A DNA stretch of 64,000 nucleotides. Source: Eleginops maclovinus (lineage: Eukaryota; Chordata; Actinopteri; Perciformes; Eleginopidae). A program made the position numbers and the translations under genes. The stretch lies in NCBI RefSeq assembly GCF_036324505.1, contig NC_086361.1:8220328-8284327 (forward strand), read 5' to 3'. Positions within the stretch are counted from its first letter, which is position 1; every line of letters starts with the position of its first letter. The notes under the pieces were generated by a model. It was not told the origin of the DNA and ran no database searches. It was given only the letters and a program-made list of their open reading frames with translations. Of the stretch, positions 1 to 10,240 are shown one piece after another.

Positions 1-200
1 AGCATCAGTACTCTGCTCTTGAACAAGTGTAAACCAAGGCTTTAAAAACAATCAGTGCAAATAATATTGTGAACTATTTAAAAACAAAAATGACTTCTAC
101 TCCCCAATCTCCTCCACACTTTGCTGCTCCATCTCAATCTACACACTCCCTTCAACTGTATGCCCTGGCTGCAGTCCGAGCATGATGGGGAGATTCTTTT

Positions 201-959
201 TTACAAAGACGTTGCCTTTTTCATATTAGCCGCGTTATCTCTTTGAATTACATGGACCTTCTTTTTGTCAATCTTCCAAGCACGTAGCATATGTTCCATT
301 GCGTCTGTGATGGCATTCGCTGTGTGTGAGCCTCTAAACTCGCGCGCATGTAAAACAGCTCTCTTTGGGGTGAAATCCGGCCCAATCCAATGTGCAGTTA
401 AACTTAATAAAGACAAAGGACGGTGATCACAGCTCCATATATCAGTTGTGAAACTCAAATAATTTGCACTCTCTATCTGTTTGGTAATGTAATCTGTAAC
501 ATCTTTGTGAATCAGGGGGATCGTTTTTTCAAGGATGTAATGACGGCTGGGCATGTTGTACCGTGGTTCCAGGTGCTGGATGGTGCGTCTAAATCCCACT
601 TTACTCACGAGAGATAATGGCTCGTCATCCAGAATGATTTCCTCGGCAATGACTCGTGTTATTCCCTGGGCTTTAGCACTGTTCAGTGGCAGTATGTCAC
701 GCTTTGCAAACGTTTGTGCAAGAGTAAGTTGTGTTGGACCTTTCTTTTTCTTTTCTTCTGTTTTCTTTAAAAACTCCTCATGCTGTTTATGGTGGTATTT
801 CGCCAAATGCTTAATAAGATTAGTTGTATTAAAATGCCTTACAACTCTACCACCACGCTTGACTTTATTGTGGCAAGTTTTGCACTCCACCTCTTCATCT
901 TTTTCGTCTTTTAGGGTAAAGTAATCCCACACAGCCGACATCTTTACCGGTAACTTCAA
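201..959 (-). pseudogene. BED zinc finger hAT transposase, N-terminal part
   Basis: This frame encodes the first 252 residues of a cut-and-paste transposase. Residues about 8-58 form a BED-type zinc finger (CKTCHNK then H and H about 25-30 residues later), which binds transposon ends. A lysine-rich linker follows (about 66-74). The start of the RNase H-like catalytic domain is visible as FTTDIWS (about 170) and, further on, QRDNAANM. The frame stops at 201, before the insertion domain and the C-terminal dimerisation domain. The 200 bp to its left continue as degenerate sequence, so the gene is broken. ZBED-like host genes share this fold, but the adjacent transposon terminus at 1268 and the truncation argue for a transposon copy. 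Confidence 0.75.
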
Positions 960-981
960 ATGGCCGTCTTAATGGTTAGGA

Positions 982-1027
982 CACCTGTGCATAGACATAA
1001 TATTATTATTATGTCTATGCACCTGTG
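982..1027. repeat. Perfect hairpin flanked by 8-bp direct repeats
   Basis: A 14-bp arm (989-1002, GCATAGACATAATA) and its exact complement (1007-1020) enclose a 4-base loop. The sequence CACCTGTG occurs directly repeated at 982-989 and 1020-1027. It lies in the 5' untranslated part of the hAT, 23 bp upstream of the start codon. Confidence 0.85.
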
Positions 1028-1269
1028 GGTTAGGAGATGCGCTCGTGTGTTGGTGTGCTGGAAAATGCGGAGCGGATATTAGGGAACAACACAGAAAAAA
1101 GTGGAATGGATTATTTAAATCGGTGCGCTGGAAAACACGGACCGGACTTTTTAAAAAAAAAACTGGATCGGGAGTCTGTGGATCGGCATTTTTCCATGCC
1201 GGCCGATACGCATTTTTTTGCAAATATCGGCGGCCGATCCGATCCAAATATCGGATCGGGACAACCCTA

Positions 1270-2104
1270 ATGAAGAGTGCTTTGACTGATGTAATGTTCA
1301 AACAGAGTCACCTATGCACCACCACAGATGCCTTGTCATCAAATAATAGGAGCTTCCTCGGTGTCAGTGTCCACTGGATAGATGAGGACTCCTTGAACAT
1401 CCGCTCTGGGGCATTAGCCTGCCGTAGAATTGTAGGGAGGCACACTTTTGATGTTTTGGCCGAGATGCTTGAAGGTGTTCACAGAGAATTCAACATTAAA
1501 GACAAGCTTATTCTAACGACTACCGATAACGCTTCTAACTTTATAAAGGCCTTTAGTATATTCGCGGAAGTTCAGAGCAGTATCCAGGAAAGCAGAGATG
1601 AGGAAGAAGACGAGGAAGACGATGAGGATGAGGAAGATCATCCTGTCTTCATCAATCTAGCAGACATCCTGGAGCAAACACAGGAAGATTACAGCCTCCC
1701 TCCACACCAGCGCTGTGCCTGCCACTCTCTAAATCTTGTTGCCACCAGAGACATTGAGCACGCATTGACCCAGTCAGAGCCATTCAAGAGAATATCGAGA
1801 TCAACGCTTGCCAAATGTCAGGCTCTCTGGAACAAGCAAAACAGGAGCACTCAAGCCTCTGACACCATTCAAGAGAAGCTAGGATGTCAGCTGATAGTGC
1901 CCATTTTAACCAGGTGGAACTCAACTTACCATGCCATGGAGCGCTTGAATACTTGCATCCTCACAAAAGAACAAGATTTCTATGAAGTCTGTGAGAAGCT
2001 GCAGGTGGCACGATTCAAGTCAACAGAATTCACATTCATACAGGAATATGTGAAGGTAAATATGACAAGTGTGCAAATAGTATGTGAACATAATGACAAC
2101 AACA
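1270..2104 (+). pseudogene. hAT transposase fragment, same family as the copy at 19.6-23.6 kb
   Basis: From the ATG at 1270 this stretch matches the first large exon of the complete hAT at 21,287-22,107 nearly base for base, including the acidic DEEDDEDEE tract, the RCACHSLNL motif and the splice-donor region. It carries TTDALSS where the complete copy has TTDAWSS, and a few extra acidic codons. The match ends at about 2104, where retroviral sequence on the other strand begins. The exon start, BED finger and C-terminal exon are all missing. It is a dead fragment. Confidence 0.85.
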
Positions 2105-3653
2105 TAATGGCTGTGAGATTGCGGTTTCCAGCATCTGCAACGATGTTTCTCAATGGTTGTGTCAGGTTCACATAGTCCGGTATGTGAGTCCTACTGTATC
2201 CCGTCAATCCCAGGAATGCGAGCATTTGTTGAACTGTTTTCGGTTTTGGTTGAGAGAGAATGGAAGATCTTTGTGACTGTGTCAGGGTGAGGCTGTTTGC
2301 AGAAATCATTCTCCCCAAGAAGGTGACTGTTCTCCTCGCAATTTGTATTTTCTCTTGTTTGACTTTATATCCTACTTTAGCTAATAGGAGTAGCAGTTGT
2401 TTTGTCACAGACAGACATGTCACAGCATCTGGTGCAGCCAGAAGAAGGTCATCTACATATTGTATCAGAGTTACTCCCTCTGGTAAATGTAAAGCACTCA
2501 AATCTTTCTTCAAGGCTTGATTGAATAACCCTGGACTGTCTTTAAATCCCTGTGCCATGCGATTATAAGTGTATCTCTGTCCTTTATATGTGAAAGCAAA
2601 CATATTTTGTACTTTTGGATCTAATGGTAAACAAAAGAATGCATTGGCTAGATCTATGACTGTGAAATACTTATGGTTTGGATTTAGGTTCTGCAACGCT
2701 ACATAAGGATGTGGAACAGGGATGTTAGCAGTCTTAGTCGCATTATTCACTTCCCTCAAATCATGGACCATTCTCCATCCTTTGTTTCCAGCCTTTGGTA
2801 CTGGCAAGATGGGGTTGTTCCAATTTGAGGAGGCAGGTCTAATTACTCCTGCTTGTAATAACCCCTCAATGGTTTTCCCAATTCCATCCATCTGTTCTTG
2901 CTTCAATTTGTATTGAGGGCGCCAGCGGGGGTTTTGTTGGTCTTTTAATTCCACTGTAACTTCATGATCAACCAACCCTACATCATAATCTTGCTGATAT
3001 TGTGGAGTATTGTTTTCAGGGTGATATGTCTGCTGATTTTGGGGGGAATAATACTGTTGTGTATATTGTTGCTGCACTTGTGGACACTCTCTAATCCAGT
3101 GTGTGAGCTGACCACATCTGTAACAGCCATTATTCCTATTTCCCTGTCCTCTTGGCCTATTGTTCCCTCTTCCTCTTCCCCTTCGTGGATTTTGGTATCC
3201 TGCTGATTCCTGCATCATGTAAGGTGGGGGTGTCCATCCAGCCTCTCCTGCTAGTATGGCTATATCTGACATCTGTCCCATTTGCTTTGCTGTCTTCTTG
3301 TTTTTTACATTTTCTATGTCTTTTTCCGCCAGTTGCATCTTCAGGAGTCTTTTAGACAATGTTTTCATTTCTTCTTCACTTTCCCTTGTAGTGTTGTTGT
3401 ATTTATGGTCATAGTGAATTAGATATTCTCTCCATTCTTCAGTGGGCTTGGTATCTAATCCCACGATTTCTTCCAGACCTTTCTGTACACTTGTTGGGAG
3501 GGCTTTGATTACTGCATTTCTCCACAGCATTATGACCGCTGGAGAAGCATCGTGGCGTTCTCCCGTGCTCTCCATCCATACGTTCTCACATCTTTTCAGA
3601 AAAGCATGCATTTCCTCTTCTATTTCTTTCTTAAGGCTAGTTAGGGGTACCAA
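2104..3653 (-). pseudogene. ERV capsid end-nucleocapsid-reverse transcriptase in one frame, protease absent
   Basis: Residues 1-140 are capsid C-terminus. A basic RGRGRG stretch (about 158-165) precedes one CCHC zinc knuckle (about 177-190, CYRC...H...C). Reverse transcriptase starts by about residue 230 and includes WRMVHDLR (about 293-300) and the YVDD catalytic motif (about 399-402); the thumb region ends at about 517, at the junction with the hAT fragment (codons below 2104 are hAT DNA read backwards). Only about 40 residues separate zinc knuckle and polymerase, with no aspartic protease motif. RNase H and integrase are also missing. I see an internal deletion, not a complete pol. Confidence 0.75.
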
Positions 3654-5064
3654 GCTGCGTTTAGTTGGGTAGACATGAGTGATGGCAGCCCAATATCTGG
3701 CTCTAATCTGGTGTTAAGTGTAGTTTCATCAGGGTAGTTTTCACATTGGGCCTGGTGATCCACATTTCTCGTTTCCAGTCTTCCTTCTATTCTTCCAATG
3801 AGAGCCCTCATATCTCCTAAGCAAAGGTGATCTTGGGCAGTGAACTTCTCCAATTCAGTGATCCACTTCTGGCCTCCCTTTGAGAGAGGAGGTAATTTTG
3901 AGACCAACGATTCCATGTCTCTGTGGGTCCAAGGTTGATATATCACTCCTGCCTTTCCAGGTCCCACTGTCATCAATGGTAACATTGGGCTCGCATCCTC
4001 TGCTGGGGATCCTAGAACTTCGCTTCTTACGGTTAAGTTCCCCTTCACTATGATTATTTTCTTGGTATCTGCCATATCACCTTCTGTGTCACTAGCTCTC
4101 TCCTGCTGCCATCTACTGCTGTCCCTTCTTTGTCGGCTCTGTGTAGTCTCTTCTGGTGCTTCCCTCATCTCATCTTCATCATATCCCGTTCGGCCTCTTC
4201 TGATAAATCGTTCCTCTCTTAATCTTGGCCGATTTGCTCGTCTTCCTCGTTGAAATGCCCCTATCCTCTCTTGCAACTCTCTTTCGGTTCGATTCATTGG
4301 GGTAGATATGTCCTGTTCCAGTTCATATGGCTGGGGAGCTTCTTCGCCTGCTTTTGGTGTGGGTATCCTAAGATCTCCAGATGGTGATCCCAAGTCTTGT
4401 CTTTCATGGTGTCGACTCCCTTGAGACAAAGGGTCGAGATTAGGCGTGTCTCCTTCTTCCAATAGTCCGGTTAGGGGGCGTGGTTCCATATGCAATGTCC
4501 CTCCTTGGACATCAAAGATTGGAGCTTGAATTCGAACTTGGGGAGGGATGTTGCTCTCTGATAGATAAGGAGGGGGAGCCATAGGGAACTCAGCCAGATT
4601 CGCATATAGCTTCGGAGTTTGGGTAATTGGAACCTCGTGTGGCTTTCCTGCCACCATTCCTTCCTTTTCTGGTGTTTCTGGTGATTGTACCACATACATG
4701 CTGCTTGTTGGTCCTACACAGACATATTTCAGATGGAGTAGGAGGCTCGTTGCTCTTGCTTTTCTTTTCTCAGCTTTGTCCATTGCCTTTATAGAAGGTG
4801 AGTACCATGTGGGACTTCCAGCTTTCTTCCACGCCGCTTGCTGTTGAACATATTCTCCATCTTCATAGTCCATTATGGCTCTTCTGTGGACTTTTGTTGG
4901 TCCTGGTTGATCGTTTGCTGGGATCAGTCCTCTTGCTTGCCACAGATCCATCAAGCTCTCCATTTGGTTCCTTATTTTCTTTCTTTCGGCTCTGTTATAG
5001 CATCCGATCTTCTATTTATCCTGTCTCTTATCTCTACCATTGAGGTTAGCTCTGGGTTTGTCAT
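2105..5064 (-). mobile_element. Endogenous retrovirus fragment (gag to reverse transcriptase)
   Basis: This is a minus-strand block coding for retroviral Gag, a CCHC nucleocapsid and a reverse transcriptase, truncated at 2104 and without recognisable LTRs or primer-binding site. The Gag has MLV-like capsid features and PPPY late-domain motifs, so a gammaretrovirus/epsilonretrovirus-like class I ERV is the best guess. The right edge is put at the upstream ATG at 5064; DNA from 5065 to 5690 shows no LTR that I can recognise. Confidence 0.75.
3641..4963 (-). pseudogene. ERV Gag (matrix, p12-like region, capsid N-terminus)
   Basis: A 440-residue open frame with the composition of retroviral Gag: a basic matrix-like start, a proline-rich middle with a PPPY late-domain motif at about 130-133 (used to recruit host budding machinery), a charged Arg/Glu-rich linker (about 215-300), and a capsid-like segment (QPWTHRDMESLV, about 343-355). 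A second reading frame with an ATG at 5064 runs into a stop shortly before 4963, so the natural N-terminus is probably split off by a frameshift. The end overlaps the next frame by 13 bp in a different phase, another frameshift inside the capsid region. Non-functional as it stands. Confidence 0.7.
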
Positions 5065-5509
5065 TGTGTTATAATTTGTCATATTATTATTATTCTCTAA
5101 CTAATTAATAATTTCCTAACCAGTATTTCTATAAAATACTACCCTTGTTTGAGATAACTTCATTTCAACTATTACTATTTATTTATTCCTTGTTTACGGT
5201 ATCGTCAAAGCCCTCTAATAAAGAACAAAAATTGTCTTAAAATGTTTCAATAAATTTAGAAACTTTTTCAGAAGTTCTATAAAAAATTCAAGCTACTAAA
5301 AATGTTCTAAAGTTGTTTGATAAAAAATAAAAAGCACCTTACATTTTCCAATATAAAATAAAATATTAAAATAGAACGTAATATTATTTACGATATGTTT
5401 GTGAAAATTAATATGTGTAATGTATTTAATATTCACTATCTAATTATAATACATTTAAACTTCCTACTATGTGTCAAATGCAATACCTATCATCAACCAC
5501 TGATGTAGT
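5065..5509. other. AT-rich DNA without recognised features
   Basis: About 450 bp of low-GC sequence between the retroviral fragment and a tandem repeat. I see no open frame of note, no LTR termini and no strong repeat. Confidence 0.5.
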
Positions 5510-5695
5510 TAGTGATAATACTAATAAGACTTATGTGTATTTTAGTTTAACAATATACTATATGTCCACTAGAGTGTGCTATCTCGTTCCTGAGATATTC
5601 AATGTGTGTTATTCAATACCTCCAACAGAGGGTGCTAAATCGTTCCTGAAGTAATACTGGAGACATATATTAATTCATCCAGTAGGGGCACTGTT
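5510..5695 (+). repeat. Degenerate ~56-bp tandem repeat with CTCF-like cores
   Basis: Three similar cores occur at even spacing: CCACTAGAGTGTGCT (5566), CCAACAGAGGGTGCT (5622) and CCAGTAGGGGCACTG (5679). The first two are each followed by a TCGTTCCTGA block. A weaker earlier unit begins near 5498-5510. The cores resemble the vertebrate CTCF consensus CCASYAGRKGGCRS imperfectly; function is inference. Confidence 0.55.
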
Positions 5696-5870
5696 TTTTT
5701 TCTGCTCCCTTGGCGCCGGGTACCTGGCTGCCTCTCTGCTCTGCCACCTCTCCTCTGCATGTGGTTGTGTGTCCATGTATATCCTCTGTGTGTTTAATGT
5801 GTGTCAACACAACAGAGTAGAGAAAGCAATTTCCCTGTAAGGGATTAATAAAGTATGTCTTCTTCTTCTT
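5690..5870 (+). mobile_element. LINE 3' end (CR1/L2-group type tail)
   Basis: The stretch ends in a TTTCCCTGTAAGGGATTAATAAAG-like segment (5830-5853) and a CTT microsatellite tail, the usual 3' end of fish CR1-group (L2/Rex-like) retrotransposons. There is no coding part. It directly abuts the first copy of the tandem unit at 5871. Confidence 0.5.
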
Positions 5871-6237
5871 CAATAATTAGTGTCCTGTTTATACTGTATG
5901 CACTTTATGTAATTTACCACAGCAGTAAGGGGCTGAAAACACTTGAAAGTTCTCCTTGAAATGCTTCAGTTTGACCTCTTAGACGGGCTGGAGACCTTTT
6001 GAATTACCACAGTGCCTCGCTGCTCTACTCTTCTCCTTACTCTGGCTTTGTGTTTTTAAGAACCTGTGTTTTATGTCTTTCAGCAATCTGCCAAAATCCA
6101 CAATGATAAAGATCCACAAGCTGCAGGATCCAGAGAGGATGTGCAGCGAAGCTCAGGAGGAGGAAGAAGAGGACGTTTAAGAATAAAAGAGACGGACGTT
6201 AGCATGGTGTGAACCTTGCTGGATATTTCAGTATTCT

Positions 6238-6287
<50 letters not shown>

Positions 6288-6599
6288 CTAAAGAGATCTC
6301 AAAAGCTTTACGGAGAGAAAGGGTCAGAAAAACTCTGCAGAGACAACATTGCTACTGTTCAAGTAAGGAAGGTTTTTTCCACAGTTGACGGACAAATAAA
6401 AGCTGTTTTTGTGCATAAAACACCTTTTTTTTTTAGATTTGTTTATCTATATCAGTTTGCTAATACATGTTTGAGAAGATTTAAGAAAGGTATTGTTACC
6501 AGCTGATAGATGAAAACATCAGAGCAACAGAACAGAAGTTAATTATAAGCACAGGACCTAACCTGCACTGACAACAAACCAACAAGGATGATGACTTGA
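5871..6599 (+). repeat. Tandem unit copy A: S2 segment (shortened)
   Basis: It matches 9263 onward, 17256 onward and 30203 onward almost identically. Relative to copies B-D it lacks two internal pieces, one just after the GT repeat and one of about 200 bp after 6370. It includes a GT microsatellite (6240-6286) longer than in B or C, and the putative terminal exon at 6084-6180. Confidence 0.85.
6084..6180 (+). pseudogene. Putative terminal exon of a captured host gene (copy A)
   Basis: A strong acceptor (TTTTATGTCTTTCAG) is followed by an open phase that ends in an acidic tail (SEAQEEEEEDV) and TAA, with AATAAA a few bases later. The same exon-like stretch is repeated intact at 9476-9572, 17469-17565 and 30416-30512. 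I do not recognise the gene. The host-gene reading is inference from splice sites and an intact frame. Confidence 0.4.
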
Positions 6600-7460
6600 T
6601 TTATCTGGAGGTCATTAACTATAAATAATGTGTTAAATAAGGGAGAGAGCCCAAGGCAGAGAGCCCAAGGCCCGGGCATGGCTCAGCTCCAGCCCCACTG
6701 CATCCACCACCTACTGAAGGCACAGGGTCTCAGATCTGCACAGCGCCACCGTCAGTCCTGGTGTCTCATTGCTGCTAACGGCCAGCCTGGCTCCATGAAT
6801 CAGCGGCTCTTTTAACAACCAGTGCACAGTCAGTCTTTGGACACCTTTTATGGTTAAAAAGGGCCCAAGACTTAAAGACACCCTGATAAAAAGGAGGTAG
6901 CCCACTTAACTTTAAAATGTTTAAATCAGTTAAAAACAGAGCAGCATCCAGCCCCAGGTTACTCGCGCGTCTTAGAATGCAGCTGCTCTCATCTCTCCAC
7001 ACCAAATCAGCCGGGCCGGTAAGATACCTTTGCAGAAACTGCACTCAAAGTGTCTGTTCGGCTGGCCAGGTGGACAAGGCCCTGTCCCCCCTCGTCTCTA
7101 GATAAAAACAGCACCCCCTGTGGCACCCAGTGTAGCCCATCCCAAAAGAAATCTACCAATCTCTTTTGTATTTGGGCCAGTAGGCCTGAGGGAGGGTCTA
7201 CACAGGTAAGACGGTGCCACAGTTGGGATGCCACAAGGTTGTTTAAAACCAAAACTCTACCTTTAAAAGACATCTGCGGGAGCAGCCACTTCCATTTGGA
7301 CAGTTTTTCCTCAATCTTCTCTGTGACGTTCTCCCAGTTCTTCTGGACTATATTTGTGTTCCCTACGAACACACCCAGGTACTTTATGCCATCTCTTTTC
7401 CATGTCATGCCCTGGGGAAGACGTGGGAGACCGCCACGCCACTCACAGACAGCGAGGGAA
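6600..7460 (-). pseudogene. Tx1-like LINE ORF2, C-terminal fragment (copy A)
   Basis: The minus strand encodes the region after the reverse transcriptase active site: KYLGVFVGNT, KWKWLLPQMSFKGRVLVLNNL, VDFFWDGLHWVPQGV and LASRTDT, all typical of fish Tx1-clade LINEs and closely matching 18.24-19.08 kb. It is broken by several frame changes and joins plus-strand L1 sequence at about 7460. The active-site YADD region and the endonuclease are deleted from this copy. Confidence 0.8.
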
Positions 7461-7669
7461 CGAGAGAACGTATTTGAAAAGAACTGGGGAAAATGGAACA
7501 TTTATACGAGACATGACACCAACTGAACGAATGTTAAATGGAACAGTGGACTGAATAGTAGAACATCTCCAGACAGTGTGTTAGTGTTATTATTATTGTT
7601 ACTTCACTTGTACCTTGTTTGCTGTATTGCTTATGTGTGTGAAAACTTAATAAAAATGTAAGTTATAAA
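7461..7669 (+). mobile_element. L1 3' end (remnant, copy A)
   Basis: It reads as the C-terminus of an L1 ORF2 (FEKNWGKWNIYTRHD, stop at about 7525), a short 3' UTR, and an AATAAA followed by an A-rich tail. It is the 3' end missing from the L1 at 25.4-29.1 kb; the two pieces do not overlap and share the same flanking duplication. Confidence 0.7.
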
Positions 7670-7685
7670 AAAACACACATAAGGG
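7670..7685 (+). repeat. L1 target-site duplication, 3' copy
   Basis: AAAACACACATAAGGG is identical to 25394-25409, which lies immediately 5' of the L1 in another copy of the unit. Confidence 0.85.
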
Positions 7686-7895
7686 GTTTTAACCTCATTG
7701 CTGCTTATTTGAACATTAAATGATGTAAACACAGTGGAGCCACTAAATACTGATATACACCTGAACCTCAGCACAATACGGACTCAAAGTGGCAGACACA
7801 CTTCAGAGTGTACTGCAGGGAATCTACACACAGATGTGCTTCTTCTTCTTATTTAACAATAATAAGGTTTGATTATCCCTCTGTTCTTCCTTCAG

Positions 7896-8001
7896 GTCTC
7901 TCTCAGTCAGGTGTAAGCTATATTTCAATAACTTCATGATAAAGATGAACTGCTGCGGCTCCATGATATTCGACCATAACAACGAGACGCTCTCCATCTC
8001 C
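7896..8001 (+). pseudogene. Putative internal exon a of a captured host gene
   Basis: A pyrimidine-rich acceptor (CTGTTCTTCCTTCAG) and a GTACGT donor bound 106 bp that are open in one phase, including IKMNCCGSMIFDHNNETLSIS. It ends on a codon boundary. The next candidate exon, from 8087 after CTGACCTGTGCAG, is open in the compatible phase (VMPPGREDGG). No family recognised. Confidence 0.4.
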
Positions 8002-8086
8002 GTACGTATACTACATTCATTCATACAACCGTCACTCCTGTCTTTCTTGTCTGAAGTTACACACCTTTGTTTGCTGACCTGTGCAG

Positions 8087-8143
8087 GTGATGCCCCCGGG
8101 CCGGGAGGATGGGGGGGGAGTGAGTGACATGCGCTCTCTGAGT
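8087..8143 (+). pseudogene. Putative exon b of a captured host gene, end unclear
   Basis: It follows a good acceptor at 8081-8086 and is open in phase with exon a, through GREDGGGVSDMRSLS. It runs into a G homopolymer at 8141-8157 where the frame becomes meaningless. The 3' boundary cannot be placed. Confidence 0.25.
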
Positions 8144-8221
8144 GGGGGGGGGGGGGGAGCGCTCGTTCTCCAGCTTCTGCTTCATGCTCTCTCTGTGGTA
8201 GATCACCGATTCTCCCTTCAG

Positions 8222-8246
8222 GTGCCTCGAGTTCGACGTGTACATG
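8222..8246 (+). pseudogene. Putative micro-exon c (repeated at 16.21 and 29.16 kb)
   Basis: CCGATTCTCCCTTCAG precedes GTGCCTCGAGTTCGACGTGTACATG, which is followed by a GTACAC donor and a CA repeat. In phase it gives CLEFDVYM. The same 25 bp with the same borders occur in copies C and D. Very short, so this is a weak call. Confidence 0.25.
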
Positions 8247-9475
8247 GTACACACACACACACACACACGAAACGCTGCTATGTGAGAAAACACCTCGCAA
8301 AGCAAACAGAGCCTCACAAGGCCACCGCTTGTTCCAAGGCCAGAACCCGGGGCAACGCTCCTCACATCTCTGTGAGACGAGAGAGAAGGAGGCAAGGGAG
8401 GAGAGCAAGTAATGAAATGAGACCAGACTAGACATGATAGCATGAATGTAAAACGGGTTGAGGGAACAAGAAATATATAGGGCAGGAGCGAGAAAAGAGG
8501 AAACAAAGTGAGAGTGCAGGGACGATTGAGGATAAGGGTTCTAAGAGAGGTTGCATGGAGAGTGGGAGGAAATATGAAGACCTACAAGACGGCTTGAAAT
8601 ATATTGCAGCAGGGATAGGTAAGGTGAAAGGGGGTGAAAACAGGGAATTAATACCAGGAAGGACAATGTAAAGTTTACGAGATGGTGTAAAGTTTCCAAC
8701 ATGTTGTCTTTTTGATGTACGACTTCTTTAAAAGTCAAAACTTACAATGAAGTTGTAAAGCTAGCTGAGAAGCAAAACAGACAAGGAACAAGGAATAAAT
8801 GACAGAAAAAATGCAAAACATTCCTGTGAATAATATTTATCTAGGGCTTTTATTGTGAAAGGTATAATTGATATAATTATGTATTTGTTATGAATTTTGT
8901 ATTTGTGTGAAATGATTTCAAAGGGATTTTAAATTTCTAGCACTTTTGAATTATTATTGTCTCTATAGCTTGATAAAGAAATATTATGATTTATTAGAAT
9001 AATTCTATCTTTTTCTATTAGTCATTTTCCAACAGATTCCCCATTCATATCATTCAAAGACTAATGTATTAAATAAGTCATGTTTGAATAACAGGGTTCC
9101 TGCAGTTGCTTGAAATCCTTGAAAACATTTTCATTATAATTTTGAGTTTGGTTTGAAAAGTTCTTGAAACTGATCTTTTGTTTCCATTTTAAATTTGTCA
9201 ATTTCTTGCTCTTTTGTTGTGTTACTGCACCATAAAATGCAATGAAACGGGATGAGGAAGAGCAATAATTAGTGTCCTGTTTATACTGTATGCACTTTAT
9301 GTAATTTACCACAGCAGTAAGGGGCTGAAAACACTTGAAAGTTCTCCTTGAAATGCTTCAGTTTGACCTCTTAGACGGGCTGGAGACCTTTTGAATTACC
9401 ACAGTGCCTCGCTGCTCTACTCTTCTCCTTACTCTGGCTTTGTGTTTTTAAGAACCTGTGTTTTATGTCTTTCAG

Positions 9476-9572
9476 CAATCTGCCAAAATCCACAATGATA
9501 AAGATCCACAAGCTGCAGGATCCAGAGAGGATGTGCAGCGAAGCTCAGGAGGAGGAAGAAGAGGACGTTTAA
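9476..9572 (+). pseudogene. Putative terminal exon d (copy B)
   Basis: It is identical in structure to the copy at 6084-6180: an acceptor ending TTTCAG, 31 codons with an acidic tail, TAA, then AATAAA at 9575. Preservation in four copies could reflect recent duplication and not selection. Confidence 0.4.
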
Positions 9573-9629
9573 GAATAAAAGAGACGGACGTTAGCATGGT
9601 GTGAACCTTGCTGGATATTTCAGTATTCT

Positions 9630-9660
<31 letters not shown>

Positions 9661-10240
9661 ACTAAAGAGACAGGGATAAGTGTTTGTGTTGCCCAGATGC
9701 AGATTAACCATCTCAAAAGCTTTACGGAGAGAAAGGGTCAGAAAAACTCTGCAGAGACAACATTGCTACTGTTCAAGTAAGGAAGGTTCACCCATAACCA
9801 ACTGGCATTATTGTACGTTTTGAGGGATTAGGGAATAGGTTGGGGAGATTGGGTAAAACATCCTTAGTTTTGTGCCTTAATGCAAGATACAGTTGAGCTC
9901 AAATTGATTAAAAACTGGAGTCAGACTATGTGGAGCACTTCCAAAGTTACAGTCTTTTCATACAATTGTATTTTTCTCCAAAATCTGAGTTTTTTTCCAC
10001 AGTTGACGGACAAATAAAAGCTGTTTTTGTGCATAAAACACCTTTTTTTTTTAGATTTGTTTATCTATATCAGTTTGCTAATACATGTTTGAGAAGATTT
10101 AAGAAAGGTATTGTTACCAGCTGATAGATGAAAACATCAGAGCAACAGAACAGAAGTTAATTATAAGCACAGGACCTAACCTGCACTGACAACAAACCAA
10201 CAAGGATGATGACTTGATTTATCTGGAGGTCATTAACTAT

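Larger units (their letters stand above)
1..1268 (-). mobile_element. hAT DNA transposon (BED/ZBED type), 5' half
   Basis: The element lies on the minus strand with its 5' terminus at 1268: the sequence there, read on minus, starts AGGGTTGTCCCGATCC, the type of terminus found on fish hAT elements, followed by GATC/CGGCCG-rich subterminal DNA (1185-1268). The transposase start codon is at 959. The other end lies left of the window. It is inserted just before 1270, where a fragment of a second hAT begins. The target-site duplication cannot be checked because the left end is missing. Confidence 0.75.
7686..10240 (+). repeat. Tandem unit copy B: S0, S1 and S2 segments
   Basis: This is the longest version of the non-LINE part of the unit. 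S0 (7686-8165) occurs only here; S1 (from about 8166) recurs at 16195 and 29103; S2 (from 9263) recurs in all copies. It contains a poly-G run (8141-8157), a CA repeat (8251-8268), a GT repeat (9632-9660) and four exon-like pieces. Copies differ by scattered substitutions and small indels only. Confidence 0.85.

Noticed and set aside
2260..2520. Plus-strand frames antisense to the ERV
   Set aside because: Shadows of gag/pol codons.
8057..8506. Minus-strand frame with YTSNSRHLKGESVIYHRESMKQKLENER-like segment (partial: HLKGESVIYHRE)
   Set aside because: It looks protein-like over about 30 codons but crosses a CA repeat and a poly-G run, and the plus strand there has splice sites instead. I could not tie it to a family.
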